Shown here in pieces: positions 34,847 to 47,540 of a stretch of DNA of 64,000 nucleotides. The stretch comes from Lutjanus erythropterus (lineage: Eukaryota; Chordata; Actinopteri; Lutjaniformes; Lutjanidae), in assembly GCA_020091685.1 (NCBI GenBank), contig CM034599.1:6666836-6730835 (forward strand), written 5' to 3'. The notes under the pieces are model-generated. The model did no database searches. It worked only from the letters and a program-made list of their open reading frames with translations, and had not been told where the DNA came from. Each line of letters opens with the position of its first letter. Within the stretch, counting starts at the first letter, position 1. Position numbers and translations under genes: made by a program.

Positions 34847-36200
34847 GTACAGGATCCGCCAGTAGATTTACACCACGGTGACGTTTATTTCCCTCATATT
34901 CGCTTTACACTCTCCTCTGTGACTTGTTATATAGGTCTAGATGAATATAAACTGCAGAGCCAATTCTTCTATCTTGCTTTTTGCCCACATACAGGATGTG
35001 TCCCTGCTAAGCCTCAGCGCTGGCTGAGAGTGCAGATAAATGTGGAACAGATAGAACATGGGAGATTAGTTATGTGTTAAATCGCTGCCATATTTCCCAC
35101 TATATGCTACTATCCTTTCCAGGATTATGGTTAAGAGAGGAGATAAACCAACCTGAAAGTGGAGACCACGACCAAATCAGATTAGTATAATCAGCTTTTC
35201 ACATTCATTATTCAACATTATGCAGGATTATCCTGGAGAAAAATGTTTGTTAGACCAGGACACAAATATGTCTTTAAAAGCATGTCATGTAAAAGAGGCC
35301 AGCAGGAATGTGTTCATTGTGTTAGGAGGCAGAAAAATCAGAAAATTACACTGTAAAAAAAACCCCAAATCATTTAACTTTTAACTATTTGTTTTAACTT
35401 CTGACCTTGAATTGTTTGCTTAATATGTCAGAAAACAGAGTCAAGAGGAAGGTTTTTCTTTGGAGTAAATCACACAATTCTCCAGGGTCGTCCACACCAA
35501 CTATAACTACAACTATAGTTATACACCACAATTATAAAGTGGTGGTCCAGATCCCCCTGTCTACTTGAGTTAGAACAATTTTAAAACTATATTTTTTATA
35601 GTTCAGTTCGGTCATACAGCCCATGTTTAAGAATGTTTATTGCAGCAGCAGAACATAGTAAGAGTTTATGTTTACATAGAGGTATAGAGGAGAGATGAAC
35701 ACGTATCTTGGACGCCCTGTCGGAGCCTGCAGGTGGATGCTGGGGTGGTGGTGGGGCTGAAAGAAAAGGCAGTTATGCTGATGCAGGGCAGCGATGGCTT
35801 TGACAGGTGGAGGGAGAGATGGGAGGTTTTAGCAGTTTAAGTAGACCGCCAGATTGGAGTGTGAGGCGTGTCACGTGTGATTGCAGTGCAGCTCGCAGGC
35901 GTCACTACATTTATAGTTATAGTTGTAGTCCTTGGTGTGGACGGCCCTTAACTCCGTAGTTTTGTCTAATTTCAAGCAGAATCTGCAGCCATTAAAAATA
36001 ACTATATAGAAACAAGCAGTCTTCTTGTGGATGGTCTCGTCAACAACGTTTAACGTTTAAGACAGGTTCATAACCAGTTAAAAACTTTCTGTAGTAGTTT
36101 TAAGTAAATGAGAAAACATAAGTTGATTCTGATTCTTTTTACAGTGCACATCAGCATTCACTTTTTGACTGTAACAGCCGTCATATCACTTCTCCTGCAG
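34847..36200. other. Intervening sequence
   Basis: Contains a block where 'accaactataactacaactatagtta' (35498-35522) and 'actacatttatagttatagttgtagtc' (35905-35931) are inverted relatives. They bound a possible 430-bp foldback element with 'gtccacacc' / 'ggtgtggac' at its ends. No exon supported. Confidence 0.45.
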
Positions 36201-36330
36201 GGTTGGAGGCACGGTGCCATCGCTGCTGTCCCATTCCTTCAGAAGAAGACGACTCGTGATCAAATGCTTCCCCACTGAGAGACGACTTCTGCTGCTTTTG
36301 TGTCTCCCCGAAAAGGGCTTTTAAGAGTTA
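36201..36330 (+). other. Possible terminal exon
   Basis: Follows a good acceptor (cacttctcctgcag). All three entry frames are open for at least 20 codons, then stop: one at CCCCACTGA, one at GACTCGTGA and one at GGCTTTTAA. Nothing in the translations identifies a family. The 3' limit is arbitrary and no AATAAA was found nearby. Confidence 0.25.
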
Positions 36331-37614
36331 AAAATGCCACCTCTGCTTTGCACGATCAGATTTAGCAGGAGGGTATTTCTTGGGTGGTGTTTAGAGTTCC
36401 AAAATAATCCGCTGCAGAGTTCTTTCCTGACATTTCCTTCAAATGTGTGTGTTTTCCTGGCTGTGAGTTATCATAATACACCTTCACCTGCCCACACTCT
36501 CTTCTTTTCTTTTCTTTTTTTTTTTGGCTGATCAAGAACACTGACACTGCAGCCATCGCAAACCTCTCACGCCTGTTTATTTCAGCTGCTGTGTGCAGTG
36601 ACCTCTTCTCTCCGTTACCTTGGTTACTCTGTTTAGCATTCGGTCACTTCTCTCTGTACACGACACTTCAAATTCACCAGAAGCAGCATTTTAATGATGG
36701 TGTCCTGTGTGTCGAAATCTCACCAAGGCTAGTATTTCCAGAACTGGAGAGCTCTGATATTTTAATCCTGCAAATGTTAAAAAAAAAAAAATCTGCTTAA
36801 ATGTGTGAGAATGACTAGATTTCTCACATTATGACAATGTGTAATTCACACAGTATGTTCTTTGTTTGTCTTAATTTGGATGTGATACCAGCTATTTTTT
36901 AATGTACAGTGCAAACTCTGTGTATCGTCACTGTGGCGCGTGGGCGCCCGTGTGTCTGAGTGCATGTGTTTGTGTGCATGTGCTCTGTTTGTGTGTGTGT
37001 TTATGCATGTGTGTCACATCTGTCTGATAAAACAGACATGTGTAATGGTCCCGAAGCTACTAGCTGCTTTTCAGTGATTTTCTCACAGCTGCAAAGTTTA
37101 AAAAAACTGCCTGAAGCTTTTCTTTTAGCCACTGGATGTACCAGAGAAAGGGTTAAAAATTATTTACAAATGATTCTTAGCATTTGTTTCGACCTCTCTG
37201 AAGTACCAGTTAGGTGGGGATTCTTGTGATTTAGATAATCACAGGAATGTCGCTGGAAATTAACGGTGTGTAGTTTTCTAAATGATGCCTGCTGGCATTA
37301 ATTAAACTGTCATGATGCCTACAGCCCCACCATCTGATACTTAAGCAAATTACAGCAAATGCTAATAATTATGTGCAAATAGCTTTTCGCCCAGGTCTGG
37401 ATTCTACTAACAGTATCTCACTAATATCTAACAATACTAATGTCTGCTAACAGTCGGACGATTACTAACCTGTCCTCTGAATGCTGATGGCTGGCCTTGT
37501 TCTTTCTAACCCACTGACTAACCCCTCTGCTTTATGCCCGCAGTCTGATGCACACACTCCTCTCTCATGATCCTGCAATCCTTCTTCTAGAAATGACCAA
37601 CTTTGGATTGATTA

Positions 37615-38531
37615 TTAAAGGAGAAATATGTAATATTTTCGCTGTGCTAAGTCATAAAATGACCATGACATTTAATAAGAGATTAAGAAAACACGCTAAA
37701 TTGAATTACTGGCTTCTCTTGACAACAATGCCAGCATGTTGTCTTTGAAATTTCCATTCTGGTCCAGAAGATCTATCGTTGTTTGCCCATTTTACAGTTA
37801 TAAGAATGTTCACCAAATAAGTAAGAGTCTGTTTATGAGTAATAAGAAATCCTAAATAACCTTTTAGAAGGCGTCCCATTTACTGAGGCTATCAGTCCTC
37901 TGCAGCATCAACTGACCTCAACCACAGATTGCATATTAAATATGATTTCATCCTGTTTATTTATGGTTGATTTGACAGAGATAGATACAGTATATTTACA
38001 CAAACTGAAAAAGCCATCATAGTGTTTACAGTGAATGCTAATTTGCAACACTAGAAGAAGTTTTATGAAAAGAAAGAGATTGGAACATTGAGATAAAAAC
38101 ATGCTGAATATAGGAAAAAGCAATAAAGCACACATTTAAAGACATTATAAACTAGACACGAGTGCATGTTTGTTGCTGTATTTGGTAGCTTTCCTAAAAG
38201 TGGCAAAGTCTGCAGCAGATTTCAAGTGATCAGGTGGACAAATATGTGAATACCACTGAATTTAGAAACAGCAAAATGTCAGATAATTTTGTATCTCTTT
38301 AAAGTTTTGCACAGGTCAGCTTTCACAGATCTTTTAAACATGACTTACAAAATTTAACAGAGCATCTAAAATTATCTCCAAATACTGCTGCTCATCTTTA
38401 ATTGTAATGTTCTGTGATTCAGTTACAGGGAGCTTTTTAATGGAAATATACCGTCTTAATTTGGATGCAGTCACTACTTGGACTGCAGCACTCATTTTTA
38501 AATGCTAGGGTCTTACATATTTCTCCTTTAA
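37615..38531. mobile_element. TTAA-ended inverted-repeat transposon (reference copy)
   Basis: The ends are a perfect 19-bp inverted repeat: TTAAAGGAGAAATATGTAA at 37615-37633 and its exact complement at 38513-38531. TTAA at both outer ends suggests TTAA target duplication, the piggyBac pattern, though the terminus lacks the usual CCC. The interior has no transposase. Family members: 8050-8624, 24070-24357, 29272-29560 (-), 62016-62550. Confidence 0.8.
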
Positions 38532-39153
38532 AGACAAAAATCAAATGTAAGCAAGTGATGAAGGGTGTCAGGACTTGGGAAGGGAAACGTTATTAACCCC
38601 TTGATGAAAAGAGGAGCTGCTGATACCAAACTGGGTTGACCACATACTTTGGAAGAACCCTCACAAAACCGATTCCAATCCGATTCCAGTGATATTCACA
38701 TACTGTCTGTGTTGCACTTCACAGGCTAAATTCACATCTTCAGTGTCTCTGTCTCTCTGCCCGTGTTCACTGTGTGGTCAACCTTCGCAGGTGAGTGCCT
38801 GGCTTGTTCTCACCAGCCAAGCAAACCTCAACTCCACTACTAACTTATTCTGGTGCTGATACTAACAGTGGTGACGCTGTGAAGCTCCACATGTTGCTCT
38901 TACTAACATCTCTGCTCTTTCCAACTGAATATCAATCCTGTGGTCTGAAATCAAATTATTCCGTCTCTTTGTTAATCTTAATTAAATCAAAGCATGCCTT
39001 GTGGCACTAGAGATGTTTATTAAATGACTTTACATGCAAGCGTTTATCCAAAACATCTTCCAGTGCCATGAGTATATGCTTTTTTTACTGATGATCAGTC
39101 CTTCTTTAGTCCTTATGGAAATCAAATGCAGGATCAGGGAGGCGACCGCTGCC

Positions 39154-40017
39154 TTAAAGGTCCAGTGTGTAAGATTTAGGGGGTGTAATTGGCAGAATAT
39201 GGCAGAAATGATTTGTAATATTCAAAAGTATGTTTTCATTAGTGTATTATTACCTAAAAATAATAATCGTTGTGTTTTTGTTACCTAAAAGTGAGCCATT
39301 TATATCTACAGAGTGCACAGGTCTTGTTCCACGGAGGTCACCATGTCACACTGCCATGTTTCTACAGTAGCCCAGAACAGACAAACCAAACACTGGCTCA
39401 AGATGCAGACTTTTGCATTTTTGGCAAACTTGAGACCTCAAAAATAGGAAGGATTTCAAAACCCCCCCAAAAAAAAATGAATTTCAGAGACTGTTTCTTG
39501 CATTTTAGTTACTTTTAAAGAATGAAAATAAGAACAGAAAAGGTGCCACTTGTAATTGTACTTATAATTGTCAGGAAAGAATAAACTTGCAAATTTCAAG
39601 CATAAGCTACATCAGCTTCATCAGTTTCCTTTCATTATTTTTTTTTGCCCCCTGCCCCTAAGAAAAATATGCTGTGACTGATTTTACAAAGTGTCCCTTT
39701 CCTTTAAAACTTTCCTGAAGAAACTGGAGTTCCTCTTTCCAGGAAGTCTGGTTTAATGTAGCCGTATTGTTGTCTGAGTAGAAACAGTTGACTTTTGCAG
39801 TCATTGGGCTTTTACACACTGTACTGTGCCAGAAACAGGTTGTGATAATTGTGAAATTGGGAGAAGTACAGGAGAATTGTGGCTCTGGGTGGAAATAGAG
39901 CGAGGACAATGAAAAACATGAGTCTCCTGTGAAAATCAGGATGGTTGGCAGGCATGGGTGTTTATAATCTGGAAGCTCACCGCTGATGCAACTAAACTCT
40001 ACACACTGGTCCTTTAA
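39154..40017. mobile_element. TTAA-ended MITE 'aaaggtccagtgtgta', complex copy
   Basis: Left end TTAAAGGTCCAGTGTGTA at 39154; right end 'tacacactggtcctttaa' to 40017. This is an inverted pair differing at one base. The interior has 'gccatgtttctacagtagcccagaacagacaaaccaaacac', a widespread teleost repeat phrase. Part of the right half (39790-39925) matches a different repeat at 7885-8040, so it is probably a composite. Confidence 0.7.
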
Positions 40018-41559
40018 GTGACTGTTTTGACCCCACTGGCTGGTATGTCATAGTGGAGCTGTTTCAAGATATTACTAATGCAGTGCTCGCAGTACCTTGA
40101 CCTGGATCTAAACTCCAGCTGTGTCGCTGATACTCGACACATTCGTTTGCTAAACAAGCTACTAACATCTCCTAAAGTTAAATTAACAGACTGACCAAAG
40201 AGCTCTGCGCAAACTAACAAACTAACCTACTAATAAACTAATAATCTAACAAAACTAACTAAGAATCACTAACTGTGTGCTGAGTGGCAGAACTGGTGAA
40301 GCACCCTGATTTTGAGGAGTTGCATCACGTATCGAACGTACTAACAGAATTTTCTGAAGAGTTACGGACGTGATTCAAATGTGCCTGTCTGTGTATGTGT
40401 ATGTGTGAGAGAGCACAGCGTGTGTGTGTGTGTGTTTGGTAAGAATGTGTGCAAATGCAAGCCATACAAGCCTGATTTTATTCTCTAAAACATTAATGCA
40501 GATTATATTCATTAGAGCAGAGGAATCCAAATGTACCCACAGTTGCTCTTTCAGCCGAGCAGAGCACCAGGATGACTATAAAACACAGCTATCAGCCTTG
40601 AACATCACACAATACACTGTGTAGAAGTATCATGCATGTGAATAAAAATACATTAAATGTAGATATTAAAACTATTTTTGTACTTTATTGCTAATAGATG
40701 AGTTGCATATTTTTGTAATAAACTATTTCCACTCATAAATAAAACATGTTTTGGCTCTTTTCTCAACTATTTATACTGAGTCTAATACAAATGATCCCAT
40801 TCAGCAAGTCTTCAAATTGTCCACAACAAGAAAAACAACAATAAAAGGTACAGCAATGAGGAAATGACAAGGTACTTTTATTTCTATGATGATTTGGAGT
40901 GCCAGCTCCAGGAGTGCCATTACCTGAAATAACATATTGCTCTTTTGATTGCTATAATCATACTGAAGCATGCTGCTGCAGTATGTTCAGCACATCCTGA
41001 AGTATCCGTTTTATTTTAAAAAATCCACAGACTCTGTGTAATTTACCAATAGATGAGAGGGTTTCATGTTTTTCTTAGCTTCAGCCCTGTATGAGTTTAC
41101 ATGACCATGTGTCACTCCTGAATTAATACATACGTAATGTTGTCCTGCTTCATGTTGCCACACTTTTGGTTTCAAGATGTTCATGACTGCAGTGTTACAG
41201 CAGGGGGCAGCAGCTCCTCACTTTAGAGGATTTGATGGTTTTTGCTGCAGTGTCAAAGTTCCACCATCAGCTTACTGGATGTTCTGCTTATATTTGCAGC
41301 TACTGGACAAATATTCATGATGGTGCAACGGCTTTTATTTTGATGATACACTGTGTGTTTACTGTAGTATTTTGGTTAAACAACACACCGAATCAGAATT
41401 AAAGATTACTAGTCCCAATTACAATGTAAACCATCCATTAGTACCCAACCCTGGATTCCTGCTCTAAATATGTAAGACTTCTCTCTGATACATGTGGCAG
41501 ATGTTTATATAGTGACTGTTATCAAACTGCTTTTCCACTTCCACTTTTCCGCCGCATCA

Positions 41560-41998
41560 TTAATTCTGGGTGTATGTATGTGTATATGTATATATGTGTA
41601 TATACATATATATAAATATATATATAGTGATGTACGTGTGTATGTGTGTAGGTATGTATAAGTGTGTATATATATATGTATATATACTTAGTATTATTAT
41701 TATTTATTTTACTTATCTTTCCTTTTTTTTTTTTTTTTTTTGTTTCGATCATATATTGCAGCTATCAAGATTATTATTATTATTATTATTATCATTATTA
41801 TTATTACTAATATCATTATTATCATCATCATTAGTATTATAATATTAGCTAGTTATGATTGTATGGATACATCAATAATTAATTTTGAATGTTTGATTTA
41901 TTTATGTTCCCACATATACTCCATGTCTGCGTCTTTTCACGGAACACTGGTCCACTCTCTCTCTCTCTCTCTCACACACACACAGACATGCACACACA

Positions 41999-42078
<80 letters not shown>
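41560..42078 (+). repeat. Cluster of microsatellites (TA/TG, T, TTA, CT, CA)
   Basis: In order: a TATG/TATA-rich run (41570-41695), oligo-T (41723-41741), TTA triplets (41770-41834), CT dinucleotides (41954-41972) and about 105 bp of nearly pure CA (41972-42078). Apparent long frames across it are artefacts of repeat translation. Confidence 0.9.
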
Positions 42079-42081
<3 letters not shown>

Positions 42082-42695
42082 CAGTTAATCGTTACCCCTA
42101 GACTTAACAATTACTTCTTTGTCCTCTGTATCTATATGTTCTATGTTATCTGTATTTGTCTGTGTACTTGTTTGTCATGTATGTATTTATCACTTTTCCC
42201 ACGCGTTTCATCACCAATAAAAAACAAAAAACAAAAAACAAAAAAACTGCTTTTCCACTGCATGATGTGGAGGACAGAAATTGCCCTTGTGAGACGTGCA
42301 AAATCAAATTCTGTCAGATTTCTTGTTGGTCAGGATACAAAGGTCAAAGGTCACCCCTCTCTATATCCGACTCAATGTGGACATCCACGATCAGTGTAAT
42401 CAGTTTATTTATTTTTATTCATCTATTCATAACAACACAAACCACAGGTCTCTATGACTGTTATACTATCATTAGATGATTATTACTCAAGCAGAAAAGT
42501 AAACATTTGACTGTTGTAGGTTGTTGGTGTGGAGCTCATTTTGAACAAGAACTCCAACTAATTATTATTTTAGTTATGGATTCAGCTGGTGATTATATTC
42601 TTAATTAATTGAGTGTTTGTGTATTTGTACTTAAATATAGTAGTTGACGGTGGTGGTAAATAACAAAGTACAAATACTTTGTGCATATCGAGCAT

Positions 42696-43288
42696 GACAG
42701 ATGTAACAAGACATAAATGACATAGCAAGATGAGAAAGGATGTAAAAGACATAACAAGGTGAAAAAGATGTAACAAGACAAAAAAAAGACATAAGATGAA
42801 AAACTGTTAAAGATGTAATGACAAAAGAGGTAAAAAGACAAAAAACAACTTAAAGGACGTAATAGGATGAAAAAGATGTAGCAAAACTAAAAACAATGTA
42901 CCAAGACAAAAAGGACACAAAAAGATATAAAAGACATAGCAAGACGAAAAACAATATAAAAGACGTAACAAGACAAAAGACGTGATGACTAAAAGTGACC
43001 TAAAAGACCTAACACGACGAAGAAGATTAAAAGCAACGTAAAAGCTGTAATAAGATGAAAAATGATGAAAAAGATGTAACAAGTCTAAGAAAGACAAAAC
43101 AAGATGAAAAGACACAAGACAAAAAGACATAACTGGACTAAAAAAGACGTAACAAAATGAAAAATTACCAAAAAGACAACAAGATAAAAAAAAACAACAT
43201 AAAATATTCAACAAGACAAGAAGACATAAGAAGACAAAAAATAAAGTAAAAGACGTAACAAGATGAAACAGCTGTAACAAGATGAGAG
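42696..43288 (+). repeat. A-rich degenerate tandem array (about 590 bp)
   Basis: Repeated short phrases such as 'gatgtaacaagac', 'aaaagacgtaacaagatgaaaa' and 'aaaagacataac' recur roughly every 17-25 bases, with strong purine bias on the + strand. Unit length is irregular. The open minus-strand frame is a by-product of composition. Confidence 0.8.
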
Positions 43289-44103
43289 CGACAAACGAAG
43301 GAGACGTGATTGTAGAGAAAAGGTGAGGTTCAGTTAGTAGAAATGTCCTTCAGAGGCTGAGTGTTGTACTTGTACTGTACTTTTTCACTTTTACTTCAGT
43401 GATGAAGTTGAATCAGTACTTTTACTAGCATCTTTTACACCAACATCTGTACTTGCTTGAGTGAAGAACATGTACATGAGCATGTATCTTTGGTACTTGA
43501 GTAAATGTATTTAGTTACATCTCATCTCTGGCTCACAAACACACACCTCAGTGGACCTTCATTCCATTGTCCTCCTCCTTCACTTCTGTCAGACAGAGGG
43601 GGCTCTGCTCCGCTCTGCCCCCCATTTGAGCCCGATGTGATCCAGATGACGGGGTTTTCCAAAAGGTAGGAGCAGCGGGGCCCGGGGTCTTCATGGGTCA
43701 GCCGTAATTCACCACAGAGCTCCGAGAGCAGAGTCTGAACACACACAAAACCCCTCGCAGAACAGCAAGGCTCCACTTAAAGTCTTAAATATCACACAAA
43801 CTGCAGTTCAAAGGCAGGTATGTTGGGATGAAAAACATTAATTGGCTTAATGATGTTCTCTAGCAAATGGTTAGTTTTGCCAGTCTTGAGTGAAAACACA
43901 CTTAATGCTCCAGTTTACAGGGACTTGGAGGCCACGGAGGCATCTGTGGCCCAGAGAGAGTCATGGAGAAGAAACAGTGCGAGCTGGCGAGAAATAATTC
44001 CAGAATTATCTCATCGTTTCAGAATTTCTGGAGGTTTTACCAATCATCTATTTCCGTTTTACTCTTTTTCCCTGAGTAAAAGGAGGAATGTCTGTGCACA
44101 GTG

Positions 44104-44150
<47 letters not shown>

Positions 44151-47100
44151 ATGTGTGTGATCCAGAAGCAGCTCTCTGTAACCAGAGCCTCCATCACAGG
44201 GAGGATGTCTGCTGAAATAACAGCTCACTGCCTCCAACGGAATTTGTCTGTAAGCTGTAAAAGATGGCGAGGAGGGAGAGGAGGAAGGAGAAAAAGTGAG
44301 CTGGGGAAGTATTTCTCTCTGTGGCGCTGTAATCAGCAGCGCTCGACCCTGCAGAGTTTAAAATAGTAAATCCGCTCAAAGACAGTTCAAGGGCTGAATA
44401 TAGATTGCTCTCCCTGCAGGTATGTGTGTTTGTATGTCTGTGTGTCTCTGCGAATGAAGACGTGTGAATGTGGTTATCATGTTGAAGTTTTCTATTTTTA
44501 GAGTACAAGTCTTATTTAGGCCTGCTCTGTGTTCACGGTTATTGACTGTGTTATTCAAGCTTAAACAATCCACACTGCCCATGTTTGCAAAATACACATA
44601 ATTCAGTGAAATTTCGTGGTGAGATTCTGTTTCTATAAACATACACTATAGCTGATACTGACAAGGCAAATAGTAATAAATATGCCTGTTTTCAGTAGAA
44701 ATTTAAGAGGTTTTTTGCAGAAATGAAAAGAAATTCAAAGGTGATCAGTAGTGATGCAACACTACACATCCAGAAGGAAGCAGTTATTCATCAGGGGTTG
44801 TGAAGGCATGCTACAGTAAATGTGTAGGCATTGTGTAATAATTCAATAATAAATGTGAGGGAGTGACTATGAGCAATTTCGCAGAAGCTAATAGTGAGAC
44901 AGAAGTAATTAAGTAATAATCATGCGGTGATTTAAATAGACATTATGTAGTAATCATCAGTAGGCATACGCACCAAAACTGTGCTTATTACTACTGAAAT
45001 TACTACACAAATCACAACTAGTTTGCCACACATCTCAGTAGTAATCAAATAGCGAAACTAGTGGGTTTTGTGTAGATTTTGTGTATTAAATAGTTTTTTT
45101 TTATCACAAGGGTTGTCCCTCATTGGATGTGTTAAATTGCCTTGGACGGATATCACTGCAGGGTGTTAGGAAGCCGTGTCGCTCATGAGACCCTCACAGA
45201 GTCCTCTTGACGTTATTCCAACAAAGCTGTTAAATAAATCAATGGAATCAATCGGCCCTGTTCCAGTGACCATCATCGACTGCTCCCTGACCTCTGAGGT
45301 TGTACCAGATCTGTACAAAATTGTGTGCGCTTAACCGCTGCTGAAGGGAGCCAGTTTAGATCCCACAGGACCAGATGGTTCACCCAAAAATGAAAATCCA
45401 GTCATCATCTGCTCATCCTCATGCTGGAGTTTCACAGGAAAACAGCGTTGCAGAATCTCCCGAACAATGGAAGTAAATGGTGACCAGCTTTGAAACATAA
45501 AAAAACAACAGAAAAAGAAACATAAAATGCTTCCATACTGCTGGTCTGGTTTAATCCAAGTCTCCTGAAGCCCCAACATTGATGTGAAAAATGTTATTTA
45601 CATCATGTTTTTAGCCCGAATCTTCACTGTAGATCTTTAGCTTGGAGCCACGTCCATGTGTACACATACACTGTCTGATCTGGGTGTGGAGTGACGGTGT
45701 GAAGTTTCAATCTGGGTTCCACAAGTTACACAGTACAGAGTCACATATGACTTACCCTCTGCAGCAACTCTTATGGATCCCCGAGGGGTCTCGGACCTCC
45801 TGTTGAAGACCCCTGCATTATAGACATGACCATTATAGTTACCACATTTGTCTTATTTTGAATAGCTGCATATTTCTTCATGTATCATGAAATTAGCCTT
45901 TGCAATCTGCTGCACAGCAGACACAAGCTGAGCTCAGAGCTCATGGCCGCCGCTCGTATTATTTTGGGCCCCAGTACAAGTACTGGAGAGCGAGAATGGA
46001 AGTGGAGAGCAGCAGAATTTGGGTCAGGGGTCGCAGGTCTTTAAATGTACAATAGGGGCTTTAACACAAGGGCAGGGGGAGTTCACGAAAATGGTTTGCA
46101 GACTTTTTAAATATTTGAAGGAGAGGAAAATCCAGCTAATCGCTATGAACAGGGCAATCTCTGCTTTGACCAGGCTGCAGGTTCTTCAGATCAACAAAGC
46201 ATCTGAGGACTGACATGACTCAACGTCTGAGAACCACAAAACATAATGTGGTTCAAGTATTTTGGAAAATCTGAGAGATTCTTGTTCTGGTTTATGTTGA
46301 CGCAAAATGCCTTACATTCTTCCAGCAGAGTTTTCTGCAGTTTTATCCCACAACCACTTTCTTCTTTGCCTATTTTCGCTTGACTTCCTTCTCTTTTTGC
46401 TTCTAAACTTCTAAATCATCCTCCATTAAACTATTCGACACATGATCTGCTTCCATTTAACTATTTGACACATGATCTGCTTCCATTAAACTATTTGACA
46501 CATGATCTACTTGGTCACACCATTTCCTCCTCTCTTTCTGCACGCCTTTCTTCCAAACACTACGTCCCTGTTAATAGTGTGAAAATGGTGATATTAAGTC
46601 AGAGACCTGGTGCTTCCTAAATGTCTTTCTTTTCCCCCGCCTGCAGCCAACATTCAGAGACTAGATAAGTGGACAGTCGGCGAGGGCCAATCTGTCCTGC
46701 TGGCTGGTGAATGATGGACAGTAATTAAAAGTTAGCTAATAACCTCTTCACACCTGACATTTCAACAGGGAGGTCCTGGACACCATTATCTACATATAGA
46801 TTAAACAGCGTAATTGGCAGGGAGATAGGGTTAGGAGGATCGCAAGAGGAAAAGGAGAAAAAAAAAGGCCAGGCCATCGCCAAACCATTAAGCAGAATAT
46901 CTGAGTGACACTCTGATTTTGCTCCTCTTGCTAATGCGACAGGAATTGAGCTGAACTAAAATGCTAAATGAATGAAGCCTATCTCGGTGTGGTTATTACC
47001 GGGGCAAACATCGGCCATGGAAAATAGCTTTAATTTCATAATAATTGCTAGATGGACGTGACTCGTTAGAGACACAATATGAGAGCGAGAGGAGAGGGAG

Positions 47101-47540
47101 AGAGGGGGAGGATGGGAGAAACTCTTCTGAGGATGAATAGTTGGGCTGCACCACTTTTGCTCCCACACACTGCAATTTACACAAACTCATTGATAAGTGA
47201 TACCGTGCACTGATGAGATGGAAATGGAGAGAATTAGTTGCACTGTCATTAGCACTGTGGAAATATGAAATACTTCATTTAGAAACTAAAACACCCCTGA
47301 ATGAGTTTCTGCACAGGTTCACATAGTTTAACACTTTTAGAGTTCCCACAGGTTTGCATTTAACACTAATAGGCTATTACACATGCATCACATCATAGCA
47401 TTCACAATTTCTGATGGCTTTACTAATGAATGTGATATTTAGTTTCAGAACTACTCACTTCTCCAGGCCTGTGGGAACTGCTGTCATCCCGTGTCTCCAT
47501 TAAGGCTTTTAGTCCATTTATTTAATACTCTGCCATATTA
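43289..47540. other. Gene-free region
   Basis: No exon supported. Contains a pure GT run (44106-44148), a transposon-like block beginning 'ggttcacccaaaaatgaaaatccagtcatc' (45376-45720), a 30-bp triplicate (46421-46512) and a non-repetitive block at 46640-47075 that may be conserved non-coding DNA. Confidence 0.55.
46421..46512 (+). repeat. 30-bp tandem triplicate
   Basis: Three copies of a 30-bp unit containing 'ctatttgacacatgatctgc' begin at 46431, 46461 and 46491, with only a few substitutions. Confidence 0.9.

Larger units (their letters stand above)
36331..41540. other. Gene-free region
   Basis: No exon supported. Short TG-rich run at 36960-37015; non-repetitive ATTA-rich block at 37230-37400; transposons at 37615-38531 and 39154-40017. 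The remainder is unannotated. Confidence 0.6.

Noticed and set aside
41570-42399. Frames of 90 and 219 codons around 41.6-42.4 kb
   Set aside because: They translate TA, TTA, CT and CA microsatellites (polyIle, SLSL, HTHT runs).
42807-43280. 157-codon minus-strand frame rich in Leu/Phe/Cys
   Set aside because: It is the complement of the A-rich tandem array. The hydrophobic look comes from TTT/CTT codons, not from a membrane protein.
43522-43776. 84-codon minus-strand frame in a CpG-containing block
   Set aside because: No convincing start, splice signals or family resemblance. Left as unannotated non-repetitive sequence.
46019-46213. 64-codon + frame containing KMVCRLFKYLKERKIQLIA
   Set aside because: It begins at a TTG, has no flanking splice sites or promoter evidence, and matches no family I know.
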